Assembly: GCA_936928855.1 (NCBI GenBank)
Contig: CAKZHZ010000106.1
Location: 1 to 51,961, forward strand
DNA length: 51,961 nucleotides
Reading direction: 5' to 3'
From: an uncultured Polycyclovorans sp.
Lineage (GTDB): Bacteria; Pseudomonadota; Gammaproteobacteria; Nevskiales; Nevskiaceae
The number at the start of each line of letters is the position of its first letter. The first letter of the stretch is position 1. The translations under genes were made by a program, and so were the position numbers. Shown piece by piece: positions 7,326 through 15,097 of the stretch. Under the pieces are notes generated by a model. That model saw only the letters and a program-made list of their open reading frames with translations, was not told the origin of the DNA and did not search any database.

Positions 7326-8951
7326 ATGCCTGTTATCGAATCCAAGATCGACCCCTTGAGTCCCCAGTTCGCCGCCCAGCGAGAAGGCATGCTGCAGTGC
7401 ATTGCCGACTGGCGTGCGGTTGAGCAGAAGGGGCAGGACGAGGAGCGCTCCAAGGCGGCGCGTTTTCATCAGCGTGGGCAGTTGCTCCCCCGCGAGCGTG
7501 TGCACCTGATGCTCGATCGGGGGAGTCCGTGGCTGGAGCTCTCCACCCTGTGCGGCTATCGCCAGCATGACGACAAGGATGGCTCGCTGGCCGGCGGCAA
7601 CATGATTGCCGGTATCGGCTACGTCGCCGGCACCCGCTGTCTGATCGTCGCCTCCAACTCGGCAATCAAGGGCGGCACCATGACGCCCTGGGGTGTGCAG
7701 AAGACGCTGCGACTGCAGGAGATTGCCCTGCAGCAGAAGCTGCCGGTGGTGTCGATGATCGAGTCCGGTGGGGCCAACCTCTTGTATCAGGCCGAGGTGT
7801 TCATTCCGGGGGGCAAGACGTTTGCCAACCAGTGTCGGCTGTCGGCGGCGGGGATTCCCCAGATCACCATCGTTCATGGCTCCAGCACGGCTGGCGGGGC
7901 TTACATGCCCGGCCTGTCCGACTACGTGGTGATGATCCGCAAGCGGGCCAAGGTGTTTCTGGCCGGGCCGCCGTTGTTGAAGGCGGCAACCGGGGAGATT
8001 GCCGACGACGAGGATCTCGGCGGTGCCGACATGCACGCCTCGGTGGCCGGCACCTGCGAATTCGTTGCTGAAAATGATGCGGACGGCATCCGCATCGCGC
8101 GCGATATCGTGCGCAACATCGATTGGAACGCCCAGCGGCCGGTGCTGGGTCTGCGCGAAGTCCGTGCGCCGCGCTACGACATCGACGAGCTTTGCGGCGT
8201 GGTGCCGCCGGACTACCGCAAGCCGTTCGACTGCCGCGAGGTCATCGCCCGAGTCGTCGATGACTCGGCCTTCCTCGAGTTCAAGAGCGAGTACGACCAG
8301 CAGACCATCTGTGGGCGCGCGGTACTGCAGGGCCATCAGATCGGCATCATTTCCAACAACGGTCCCATCACCACCAAGGGCGCCACCAAGGCGGGGCAGT
8401 TCATTCAGCTCTGCTGCCAGGCCCAGGTACCCATCGTCTACCTGATGAACACCACCGGCTACATGGTCGGCACCGAAAGTGAACAGGGCGGCATCGTCAA
8501 GCACGGGTCGAAAATGATCCAGGCGGTGGCCAATGCCACCGTGCCGCAGATCACCATCGTCATGGGCGGCTCGTTCGGTGCCGGTAACTACGGCATGTGC
8601 GGGCGGGGGTTCGGCCCCCATTTCATCTTCGCCTGGCCGAATTCCAGAACCTCGGTGATGGGCGGTGAACAGGCGGCGGGCGTGATGGAAATCATCACCC
8701 GGCAGAAGTGGGCCTCCCAGGGCAAGCAGATGTCCGATGCCGATGAGCAGATGCTGGCAACCATCCGAGGCAACATCGTCGGGCAGTTTGACCGCGAATC
8801 GCACGCCTTCGCCGCTACCGCACGCCTGTTTGACGATGGACTGATCGACCCGCGCGACACACGCAGGGTACTGGGCCTGACCCTGTCGGTGTGTCGCGAG
8901 GCGCAGGCCCGTGAGGTTCGCCCGAACAGCTTCGGCGTGGCGCGTCTCTGA
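7326..8951 (+). CDS. acyl-CoA carboxylase carboxyltransferase (beta) subunit, geranyl-CoA carboxylase (AtuC) type
   Basis: About 541 residues with the two crotonase-like carboxyltransferase halves of biotin-dependent acyl-CoA carboxylases. The segments VHGSSTAGGAYMPGLSDYVV and LAGPPLLKAATGEIADDE and the downstream MGGSFGAGNYGMCGRGF follow the geranyl-CoA carboxylase beta (AtuC) pattern more closely than methylcrotonyl-CoA carboxylase (LiuB/MccB), where the corresponding motif reads GSCTAGGAYVP. It transfers CO2 from carboxybiotin to the gamma carbon of a 3-methyl-2-enoyl-CoA. A TTG at 7308 extends the frame by six residues; the ATG at 7326 is preferred. The hydratase and biotin-carrying subunit follow immediately, forming a three-gene operon. 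Substrate assignment is inferred from family motifs. Confidence 0.87.
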   Translation: MPVIESKIDPLSPQFAAQREGMLQCIADWRAVEQKGQDEERSKAARFHQRGQLLPRERVHLMLDRGSPWLELSTLCGYRQHDDKDGSLAGGNMIAGIGYVAGTRCLIVASNSAIKGGTMTPWGVQKTLRLQEIALQQKLPVVSMIESGGANLLYQAEVFIPGGKTFANQCRLSAAGIPQITIVHGSSTAGGAYMPGLSDYVVMIRKRAKVFLAGPPLLKAATGEIADDEDLGGADMHASVAGTCEFVAENDADGIRIARDIVRNIDWNAQRPVLGLREVRAPRYDIDELCGVVPPDYRKPFDCREVIARVVDDSAFLEFKSEYDQQTICGRAVLQGHQIGIISNNGPITTKGATKAGQFIQLCCQAQVPIVYLMNTTGYMVGTESEQGGIVKHGSKMIQAVANATVPQITIVMGGSFGAGNYGMCGRGFGPHFIFAWPNSRTSVMGGEQAAGVMEIITRQKWASQGKQMSDADEQMLATIRGNIVGQFDRESHAFAATARLFDDGLIDPRDTRRVLGLTLSVCREAQAREVRPNSFGVARL

Positions 8952-8952
8952 G

Positions 8953-9813
8953 ATGGCCGTGCCTGCCTACGCCGATATCGTCGTGCGGGATGTCGGCGGC
9001 GTTCGCTACCTGACACTCAACCGTCCCGAGGCCCGCAATGCCATGCGCGCGGAGACCCTCGAGGAACTGGCGGCGGTGTTCGAGGAGTGCCGGTCGCGCG
9101 CGGATCTCCGGGTGGTGGTGATGCGGGGCGCGGAAGGCCACTTCTGTGCCGGTGCCGACCTCAAGGGCTTGATGACGGGCGGCAGGCCTGCCGCGAGCGC
9201 TGATGAGACGGACCCGGTGGTCACGATCAACCGCGCCTTCGGGCGCCTTCTGCGGCAGGCCGAAGCCCTGCCGCAGGTGCTGATCACGATCTGTGAAGGG
9301 GCTGTGCTGGGGGGCGGTTTCGGTCTGGCCTGCGTTTCCGACATTGCCCTGTCGCATCGCGAGGCCCGGTTCGGAATGCCCGAGACGACCCGCGGGCTGC
9401 CGCCCGCGCAGATCGCGCCCTTCGTGGTCACCCGCATCGGCCTTACCCAGGCGCGACGCCTCGCGCTGACCGGCATGCAGTTCGATGGCAGGGAGGCGCT
9501 GCGGCTCGGGGTTGTTCACGAGTGCTTCGAAGATGAAGCCGACCTGCGGACGCGGCTGTCGGCGGTGCTCGCCGCGGTCGGGCGGTGTGCGCCCGGTGCC
9601 AATGCCATGACCAAGGCGATCGTGCTGTCGGTGGGGCAGCAGTCGATGGACGCCGTTCTCGATGATGCCGCGGCGCGATTCGCCCGCTGCGTCCGTGGCC
9701 AGGAGGCCCCCGAGGGCATCGCCGCCTTCATGCAGAAACGCGCGCCCGCCTGGGCCACCTCATTCGACGAGGGGCATGACGTTCCCTCGGTTGCATCAAA
9801 AAAAACGCAATAG
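8953..9813 (+). CDS. enoyl-CoA hydratase/isomerase family protein (AtuE/LiuC-like)
   Basis: A 286-residue crotonase-fold protein: RYLTLNRPEARNAMRAETLE near residue 16, the oxyanion-hole motifs GHFCAGADLKGL and CEGAVLGGGFGLACVSD, and the acidic MPETTRGLPPAQIAPFV segment where the catalytic glutamates of hydratases lie. It is set between the two carboxylase subunits, as hydratase genes are in atu and liu clusters, so hydration of the carboxylated (glutaconyl-type) CoA is the likely reaction. The start is the ATG one base after the stop of the beta subunit; an upstream in-frame start would overlap that gene. It ends with an eight-adenine tract just before the stop and lies six bases before the next start, in the same frame. 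Confidence 0.85.
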   Translation: MAVPAYADIVVRDVGGVRYLTLNRPEARNAMRAETLEELAAVFEECRSRADLRVVVMRGAEGHFCAGADLKGLMTGGRPAASADETDPVVTINRAFGRLLRQAEALPQVLITICEGAVLGGGFGLACVSDIALSHREARFGMPETTRGLPPAQIAPFVVTRIGLTQARRLALTGMQFDGREALRLGVVHECFEDEADLRTRLSAVLAAVGRCAPGANAMTKAIVLSVGQQSMDAVLDDAAARFARCVRGQEAPEGIAAFMQKRAPAWATSFDEGHDVPSVASKKTQ

Positions 9814-9819
9814 CCATAC

Positions 9820-11817
9820 GTGATGAAGACTGCTCAACGTTTTACCAAGGTGTTGGTTGCCAACCGCGGCGAGATCGCCGTGCGAGTTCTGCGGGGTGCG
9901 CGGCAGGCGGGCTATCGAACCGTCGCCGTCTACGCTGATGCCGATCGTGAGGCGCTGCATGTCAGAGAGGCTGATCAGGCGGTTCACATCGGGGCGTCGC
10001 CGGCCAAGGCGTCTTATCTGGTGATTGAGCGCCTGCTCGACGCCGCCAGGGCGAGCGGTGCCGAGGCGATTCACCCGGGATACGGGTTCCTGTCCGAGCG
10101 CGCCGATTTCTGTCGGGCCGTGCAGGATGCCGGCCTGGTGTTCATCGGGCCCGATCCAGCCTCCATCGAGGCCATGGGCAACAAGAGTGAATCCAAGCGC
10201 CGGATGATCGAGGCGGGCGTCCCCTGCGTGCCCGGCTATCAGGGCGATGACCAGCGCGACGAAACCCTGATGGCGGAAGCGCAGCGGGTCGGACTGCCGG
10301 TGATGGTGAAGGCCGCCGCCGGCGGGGGTGGCCGTGGCATGCGACTGGTGCGGGAGGCCGCCGATCTTGAGGCGGCCATTCGCTCGGCGCGCAGTGAGGC
10401 GGAGAGCGCCTTCGGATCAGGGCAGTTGCTGATCGAGAAGGCGGTGCTCAATGCCCGGCACGTGGAGATCCAGATTTTTGGCGACCGTCACGGTAACGTC
10501 GTGCATCTCGGGGAGCGCGACTGCTCGGTGCAGCGGCGCAATCAGAAGGTGGTGGAAGAGGCGCCGAGCCCGGCAGTGGATGAGGACCTGCGTGCGCGCA
10601 TGGGGGCGGCTGCGGTCGCTGCCGCGCAAGCCGTGGATTATGTGGGCGCGGGGACGGTCGAATTCATGCTGGCAGCCGATGGTGCCTTCTACTTCCTCGA
10701 GATGAACACGCGGCTGCAAGTCGAACACCCGGTGACCGAGTGTGTGTATGGGGTGGACCTGGTGGCCTGGCAACTGCGCGTCGCCCAGGGTGAGCCGCTG
10801 CCGATGACACAGGCCGAAGTGGATGCCCGCCGGAACGGCCACGCCATCGAAGTCCGTCTGTGTGCGGAGGACCCGCTCGCCGATGATCTTCCCCAGACCG
10901 GGACGGTATTGCAGTGGCGGGCGCCGACCGGGCAGGGGGTACGGGTGGACAGCTATCTCGAAACCGGCATGACCATCAGTCCGTACTACGACTCCATGCA
11001 AGCCAAGCTCATTGCCTGGGGCGAGGACCGCGAGACCGCACGGACACGCCTGCTGGGCGCGCTGGCGGAAACCACGCTGATGGGCGTGATCAGCAACAAG
11101 GACTACCTGGCGGAGATCATCGCGCATCCGCAATTTGCCGCAGGAGGGTGCACCACGGCATTCCTGGCCGAGCATTTCGCCACCCGAGCGGCCGACGTGG
11201 TGCCGACCCTGCTCGATGCCGGACTGGCGGCGCTCGGTTTCTATCTGGATGATGCCGCAGGTCTGGCGGGCGAACATGGGTTGGCATCCGACATGCTGGG
11301 TTGGCACAGCTCGCACGCGACCCCGGTGCGGTTTGCCTTGCGCTGCCGCGAGCGGGACTGGACGCTCGACCTGGCGGTACACGGTGATCGCTGCGAAATC
11401 CGCGGCGATGCGGAAACCCTGGTGCTCACCGGGGTGGTGCGCGAGCCGGGGGGTTTCCGGTGTCAGCGCGATGGCGTGACAGCGCGCATCAAACAGCAGC
11501 GCGAGGGTGACGCCCTCTGGGTGGAGCACGCGGGACGGACCTGGGTGTGGACCGACCGCACCTTGGCACCGGCCGAAGGGCCGCCGGCCGGTTCGGATGG
11601 GCGCCTGCTGGCGCACTCAGATGGCAAGGTGGTGGCGGTGCATGTCGCGCCCGGTGATCGCGTCGAGAAGGGGCAGACGCTGGCGGTGCTCGAAGCCATG
11701 AAGATGGAGTTCCAGCTGCAGCTGCCGGTGTCCGGTGTGGTCGAGGCTGTCAGCGTGGCGTCCGGGACGCAGGTGCGGAACAAGCAGTTGCTGCTGTCGG
11801 TGACGCCGGACGCCTGA
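9820..11817 (+). CDS. acyl-CoA carboxylase biotin-carboxylase/BCCP (alpha) subunit, AtuF/LiuD type
   Basis: The 665-residue protein has the full alpha-subunit layout: N-terminal biotin carboxylase (VLVANRGEIAVRVLRGARQA, residues 11-30), ATP-grasp glycine-rich loop KAAAGGGGRGMRLV near residue 163, catalytic FLEMNTRLQVEHPVTE near residue 293, a linker domain, and a C-terminal biotinyl domain with EAMKM, whose lysine carries biotin. It carboxylates biotin with ATP and bicarbonate and hands CO2 to the beta subunit encoded at 7326. Start is GTG 9820 or the adjoining ATG 9823. It is the last gene of the operon and is followed by a strong hairpin terminator. Geranyl-CoA, methylcrotonyl-CoA or a related branched substrate cannot be separated from this subunit alone. 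Confidence 0.9.
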   Translation: MMKTAQRFTKVLVANRGEIAVRVLRGARQAGYRTVAVYADADREALHVREADQAVHIGASPAKASYLVIERLLDAARASGAEAIHPGYGFLSERADFCRAVQDAGLVFIGPDPASIEAMGNKSESKRRMIEAGVPCVPGYQGDDQRDETLMAEAQRVGLPVMVKAAAGGGGRGMRLVREAADLEAAIRSARSEAESAFGSGQLLIEKAVLNARHVEIQIFGDRHGNVVHLGERDCSVQRRNQKVVEEAPSPAVDEDLRARMGAAAVAAAQAVDYVGAGTVEFMLAADGAFYFLEMNTRLQVEHPVTECVYGVDLVAWQLRVAQGEPLPMTQAEVDARRNGHAIEVRLCAEDPLADDLPQTGTVLQWRAPTGQGVRVDSYLETGMTISPYYDSMQAKLIAWGEDRETARTRLLGALAETTLMGVISNKDYLAEIIAHPQFAAGGCTTAFLAEHFATRAADVVPTLLDAGLAALGFYLDDAAGLAGEHGLASDMLGWHSSHATPVRFALRCRERDWTLDLAVHGDRCEIRGDAETLVLTGVVREPGGFRCQRDGVTARIKQQREGDALWVEHAGRTWVWTDRTLAPAEGPPAGSDGRLLAHSDGKVVAVHVAPGDRVEKGQTLAVLEAMKMEFQLQLPVSGVVEAVSVASGTQVRNKQLLLSVTPDA

Positions 11818-11842
11818 TCGTTTCCATCACGTTTCCCGGGTC

Positions 11843-11882
11843 AAAAAAAACCCCGCCGGCTGTTGCAGCCGGCGGGGTTTTT
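11843..11882. terminator. bidirectional intrinsic terminator
   Basis: A perfect 12-base stem (11851-11862 with 11866-11877, loop of three) is preceded by eight A residues and followed by five T residues. It therefore terminates the carboxylase operon on the plus strand and the OmpA-like gene on the minus strand. Confidence 0.93.
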
Positions 11883-11894
11883 GCTGGGACGGAA

Positions 11895-13721
11895 TCAGTC
11901 GCGGACCGTCAGTTCCACGCGGCGGTTCTCTTCACGGCCTTCCTCGGTGGCATTGTCCGCCACCGGCTGGGTAACCCCGTAACCGACCGGAATCATGCGG
12001 TCGGCAGCGACGCCACGGCCGATGAGGTATTCCTTGACGGCAATCGCACGACGCTCGGACAGGCCGAGGTTGTAGGCCGCGGTACCGATGTTGTCGGTGT
12101 GGCCTTCGAGCTCGACGTCAATGTCCGGATACGCCGTCAGCGTCTGGGAAACCCGATCCAGAATGGCCTTGGCTTCTGCCGTCAGGCGTGCCGAGTCGAA
12201 CTCGAACTTGACGCCACGGAGGATGAAGCTGCTGTCCACTGCACAGCCCTTGGCATCCACCTGCTCGCCGGGACGCGGGCGACGGCAATCGCCCTTGAGC
12301 GCGCAGCCGTTGGGCAGCACCTGGGCACCGGCCGGGCTGTTCGGGCACTCGTCGAGGTAGTCGGGGATGCCGTCGCCATCGCTGTCCAGCGGGCAGCCAT
12401 CATCGCCGACCGGGATGCCGGGAGGGCTGTTGGGGCAAAGGTCACGGAAATCGGGAATGCCATCGCCGTCGGCATCGGTGGCGGGGCAGCCGTTGGCGTC
12501 CACTTCGACACCGGGAGGGGTGCCGGGGCACTGGTCGCGGGCATCGGGCACGCCATCGCCGTCGCTGTCGAGCGGGCAGCCGCTGGCGTCCACTTCCACG
12601 CCGCGCGGCGTGTTGGGGCATTTGTCGAGGGCGTCCGGTACGCCGTCCCCGTCACTGTCCACCGGGCAGCCGTTGGGCTCCACCGGGGTGCCCGGCGGCG
12701 TGTTCGGGCACTGGTCCTGATAGTCCGGCACGCCATCGCCGTCACTGTCCAGCGGGCAGCCGGTGCTGTCCACTTGCACATTCTTCGGCGTATTGGGGCA
12801 ACGGTCATAGCGGTCTGCTACGCCGTCGCCATCCGTGTCGGTCATGGGCGCATCACTGAAGGTGAAACGCAGTCCGGCGGTGACCTGCTGGACGCGATGT
12901 TCGAAGTCCTGGGTGACGTTGGTGGTGATGGTGGTGCCGCCGTTGGTGGCGGTGGAGGACGAGCTGTGGGCAACGTCATCCGACACGATGTACCGGTAGT
13001 CGAGGAACAGCGCGGTACGCCGCGACAGCCAGGCGGAAACGCCAGCGCCGGCCTGATAGAAGGTGCCACTGTCGCTGTCGTCGATGCCATCGAACTCGAT
13101 ATCGGCGTCCTGGAAACCCAGGCCCACGCCGAAGTACGGCATGATCGAGCCGCCGAAGTCGAGGTCATACCACAGGTTGGCGCCGATCCTGGTGGCTCGC
13201 AGCTTGCCACTCTCGGCAGTGGCGATCGGGCCCGATGCGGGGAAGGCGCGGGCGCCGGTGATGTCGTTTTCGGAGAAGTTCAGGCTCAGCTCGGGGCGGA
13301 AGCCGCCTTCGAACAGATAGCCGACGCTGGCGCCAACGGCGAAGCCTCCGTCGAAGCGAACCTGCAGGGGGACATTGTTCAGCTGGGAGCTGTCACTGCT
13401 GCCGCCAGTGGTGGTACCGGGCCCCAGCAGGGTCAACAGGCAGCCATTGCTGACGCCGGTGGTGCCCAGCAACGCATCCAGCCCGCCGACCAGGCCGCCG
13501 AGCAGCGGGGTGTCGCCCAGGATGTCGGACAGCAGGCAGGGTTCGGTGGTGGTGGTGTCTGACGAGCTGGTCAGACTGGTCAGCAGCCGTCCGTCAGCAT
13601 CGTCGATGCTTGAGGAGGCGCCGCTTGCGGAAAAATACCATCCTGGTTGGTAGGCGGCCGCGGCCCCCGACAACCCCATAACGACCAGTGCAGCGGCCAG
13701 TGGCCCCAATCCCTTTTTCAT
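11895..13721 (-). CDS. OmpA-family outer membrane protein with thrombospondin type 3 repeats
   Basis: A 608-residue outer membrane protein. Residues 1-23 form a signal peptide ending at AAAA. About 24-290 make an OmpA-like beta-barrel (with a low-complexity T/S/G-rich loop near residues 50-120 and aromatic-ended strands such as LFLDYRYIVSD). About 295-480 hold six thrombospondin type 3 repeats of the DSDGDGVPDxxDxCPNTP form plus a degenerate seventh, which bind calcium. The C-terminal OmpA domain has GHTDNIGTAAYNLGLSERRA and anchors peptidoglycan. Similar OprF-like proteins give structural links between wall and outer membrane and some nonspecific porin activity. It is transcribed alone, with its own promoter region at 13722-13823 and the shared terminator downstream. 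Confidence 0.9.
   Translation of the reverse strand: MKKGLGPLAAALVVMGLSGAAAAYQPGWYFSASGASSSIDDADGRLLTSLTSSSDTTTTEPCLLSDILGDTPLLGGLVGGLDALLGTTGVSNGCLLTLLGPGTTTGGSSDSSQLNNVPLQVRFDGGFAVGASVGYLFEGGFRPELSLNFSENDITGARAFPASGPIATAESGKLRATRIGANLWYDLDFGGSIMPYFGVGLGFQDADIEFDGIDDSDSGTFYQAGAGVSAWLSRRTALFLDYRYIVSDDVAHSSSSTATNGGTTITTNVTQDFEHRVQQVTAGLRFTFSDAPMTDTDGDGVADRYDRCPNTPKNVQVDSTGCPLDSDGDGVPDYQDQCPNTPPGTPVEPNGCPVDSDGDGVPDALDKCPNTPRGVEVDASGCPLDSDGDGVPDARDQCPGTPPGVEVDANGCPATDADGDGIPDFRDLCPNSPPGIPVGDDGCPLDSDGDGIPDYLDECPNSPAGAQVLPNGCALKGDCRRPRPGEQVDAKGCAVDSSFILRGVKFEFDSARLTAEAKAILDRVSQTLTAYPDIDVELEGHTDNIGTAAYNLGLSERRAIAVKEYLIGRGVAADRMIPVGYGVTQPVADNATEEGREENRRVELTVRD
12302..12840 (-). repeat. six tandem thrombospondin type 3 calcium-binding repeats
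   Basis: Six imperfect units of about 84-90 bases, each encoding D-x-D-G-D-G-(V/I)-x-D-x-x-D-x-C-P followed by a proline-rich turn and NGC or SGC. They are recognisable at DNA level on the plus strand by repeating GGGCAGCC and ATCGCCGTC blocks. The aspartates are calcium ligands and the cysteines are regularly spaced for disulfides. Confidence 0.9.
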
Positions 13722-13823
13722 CGGTTCGACACCCCAGAGTTGACGTAGGACGCGCGGATGCGCGTTTAACTCGTCATCTTACGCGTAACCCGTGATACTC
13801 CGCGAGAGGGGGTGGGGTGGCTG

Positions 13824-14975
13824 TCACCAGCCGGATTGCCGGGCTGTCAGATCTTTCATGATTTCCTGTGAGCCACCGCCGATAGTCAGCACCTTGGTCT
13901 CGCGATAGATGCGTTCCACCGGGTTGCCTCGCAGGTAGCCGGCGCCGCCGAAAATCTGCATGGCTTCATTGGCTACCCATTCCAGGGTGATGGTGGCGTG
14001 GTTCTTGAGTAGGCAGACTTCGGCAATCGGCATCTGCTTCTGCGAGACGCGCCAGGCCAGTATGTCGAGATGTGCCTTGACGGCGTCGATACGCATTTTC
14101 ATGTCGGCCAGCTTGTGCCGAATGACCTGGTTGCGAATCAGCGGTTTGCCGAAAGTCTGCCGTTCACGCGCATATGCCAGACTCTCGTCGAAGCAGACTT
14201 GGGCAAAGGCCCAAGCCTGGGTGGCCAGCATGATGCGCTCGTGGTTGAAGTTGAGCATGATCGCCATGAACCCCGCATTCTCGGGGCCCAGTCGATGACT
14301 GGCCGGCACGCGGCAGTCCTCGAAGTACAGTGTGGCGGTGTCCGAGGCGTGCCAGCCCATCTTTTCCATCGGCGTGCGGGTCAGGCCCGGCGCATCGCCC
14401 TCGATCACCAGTAGCGAAACGCCCCCCATCCCGGCGTCCCCCGTGCGCACCGCGGTGGTGATGAAATCGGCACGCAGGCCGGAGGTGATGAAGGCCTTGG
14501 TGCCGTTCACCACATAGTGATCGCCGTCCCGTGTCGCCCGGGTTCTCAGGTTGGCGACATCGGAGCCGCCGCTGGGCTCGGTAATGGCCAGCGCGGCCAC
14601 CTTGTCGCCGGCCAGCACGGGCTGGGCGAATCGCGCCTTCTGCTCTGCGGTGCCAACTGAGCAGACCGGTGGCGTCGCGATGCCGTGGCTCATCAGTGAG
14701 GCAATGAGGCCGCCGCTGCCTGCCCGCGCCAGTTCCTCGGTCAGCACCATCATGAAGAACAGGTCCGGGACCGGGATGCCGCCGCAGTCCTCGGGAAAGC
14801 CGATCTGTAGCAAGCCGGCCTCCGCCGCCTGGCGGTGCAAGGCGCGCGGCAGTTGACCCTCCCGCTCCCAGCGGTCAATGTTGGGAAGACAGTGCTGCGC
14901 CACGAAACGCCGGGCCTGGTCCCGGAGCGCTTCATGGTCGTCGTTCAGAAAGGGGTGAGCAGCCTGCTGAGTCAT
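13824..14975 (-). CDS. acyl-CoA dehydrogenase, citronellyl-CoA dehydrogenase (AtuD) type
   Basis: A 383-residue FAD-dependent acyl-CoA dehydrogenase with ALAITEPSGGSDVANLRT (flavin/substrate region, from residue 128), ARERQTFGKPL and the C-terminal MQIFGGAGYLRGNPVERIYR. At the usual catalytic glutamate position the motif reads IGGGSQEI, without the glutamate of medium-chain enzymes; instead NFNHERIML places Glu246 where isovaleryl-CoA and citronellyl-CoA type enzymes have their base. It would introduce the 2,3 double bond into a branched acyl-CoA before carboxylation by the 7326-11817 enzyme. It is divergent from the acyl-CoA ligase at 15098, with 122 bases between starts. Confidence 0.87.
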   Translation of the reverse strand: MTQQAAHPFLNDDHEALRDQARRFVAQHCLPNIDRWEREGQLPRALHRQAAEAGLLQIGFPEDCGGIPVPDLFFMMVLTEELARAGSGGLIASLMSHGIATPPVCSVGTAEQKARFAQPVLAGDKVAALAITEPSGGSDVANLRTRATRDGDHYVVNGTKAFITSGLRADFITTAVRTGDAGMGGVSLLVIEGDAPGLTRTPMEKMGWHASDTATLYFEDCRVPASHRLGPENAGFMAIMLNFNHERIMLATQAWAFAQVCFDESLAYARERQTFGKPLIRNQVIRHKLADMKMRIDAVKAHLDILAWRVSQKQMPIAEVCLLKNHATITLEWVANEAMQIFGGAGYLRGNPVERIYRETKVLTIGGGSQEIMKDLTARQSGW

Positions 14976-15097
14976 GAATGTTACCGGTTAGTCTTCGACA
15001 CAATTCGATGATATAGAAGGTAACTTGATGGCGTATCAGGCACAATGTTGCCAATCTGACTTAAGTTGGTAATCAGTATTACAAAGGAGAGTTTGCG
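14976..15097. promoter_or_regulatory. divergent promoter region between acyl-CoA dehydrogenase and acyl-CoA ligase
   Basis: This 122-base AT-richer spacer carries an imperfect inverted repeat TTGCCAA-N11-TTGGTAA in its ligase-proximal half, which could bind a regulator of both genes, and AAAGGAG is placed before the ligase start. I cannot assign -10 and -35 elements with confidence. Confidence 0.4.

Noticed and set aside
9794..9825. Eight-adenine tract at the end of the hydratase gene as a programmed frameshift into the biotin carboxylase
   Set aside because: The two genes are already in the same frame, separated by a TAG and six bases; a -1 or +1 slip would enter a frame that is not the carboxylase.
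12302..12840. Regular repeats suggesting a CRISPR array
   Set aside because: The units are coding, imperfect and in frame, and translate to thrombospondin type 3 repeats of the OmpA-like protein.
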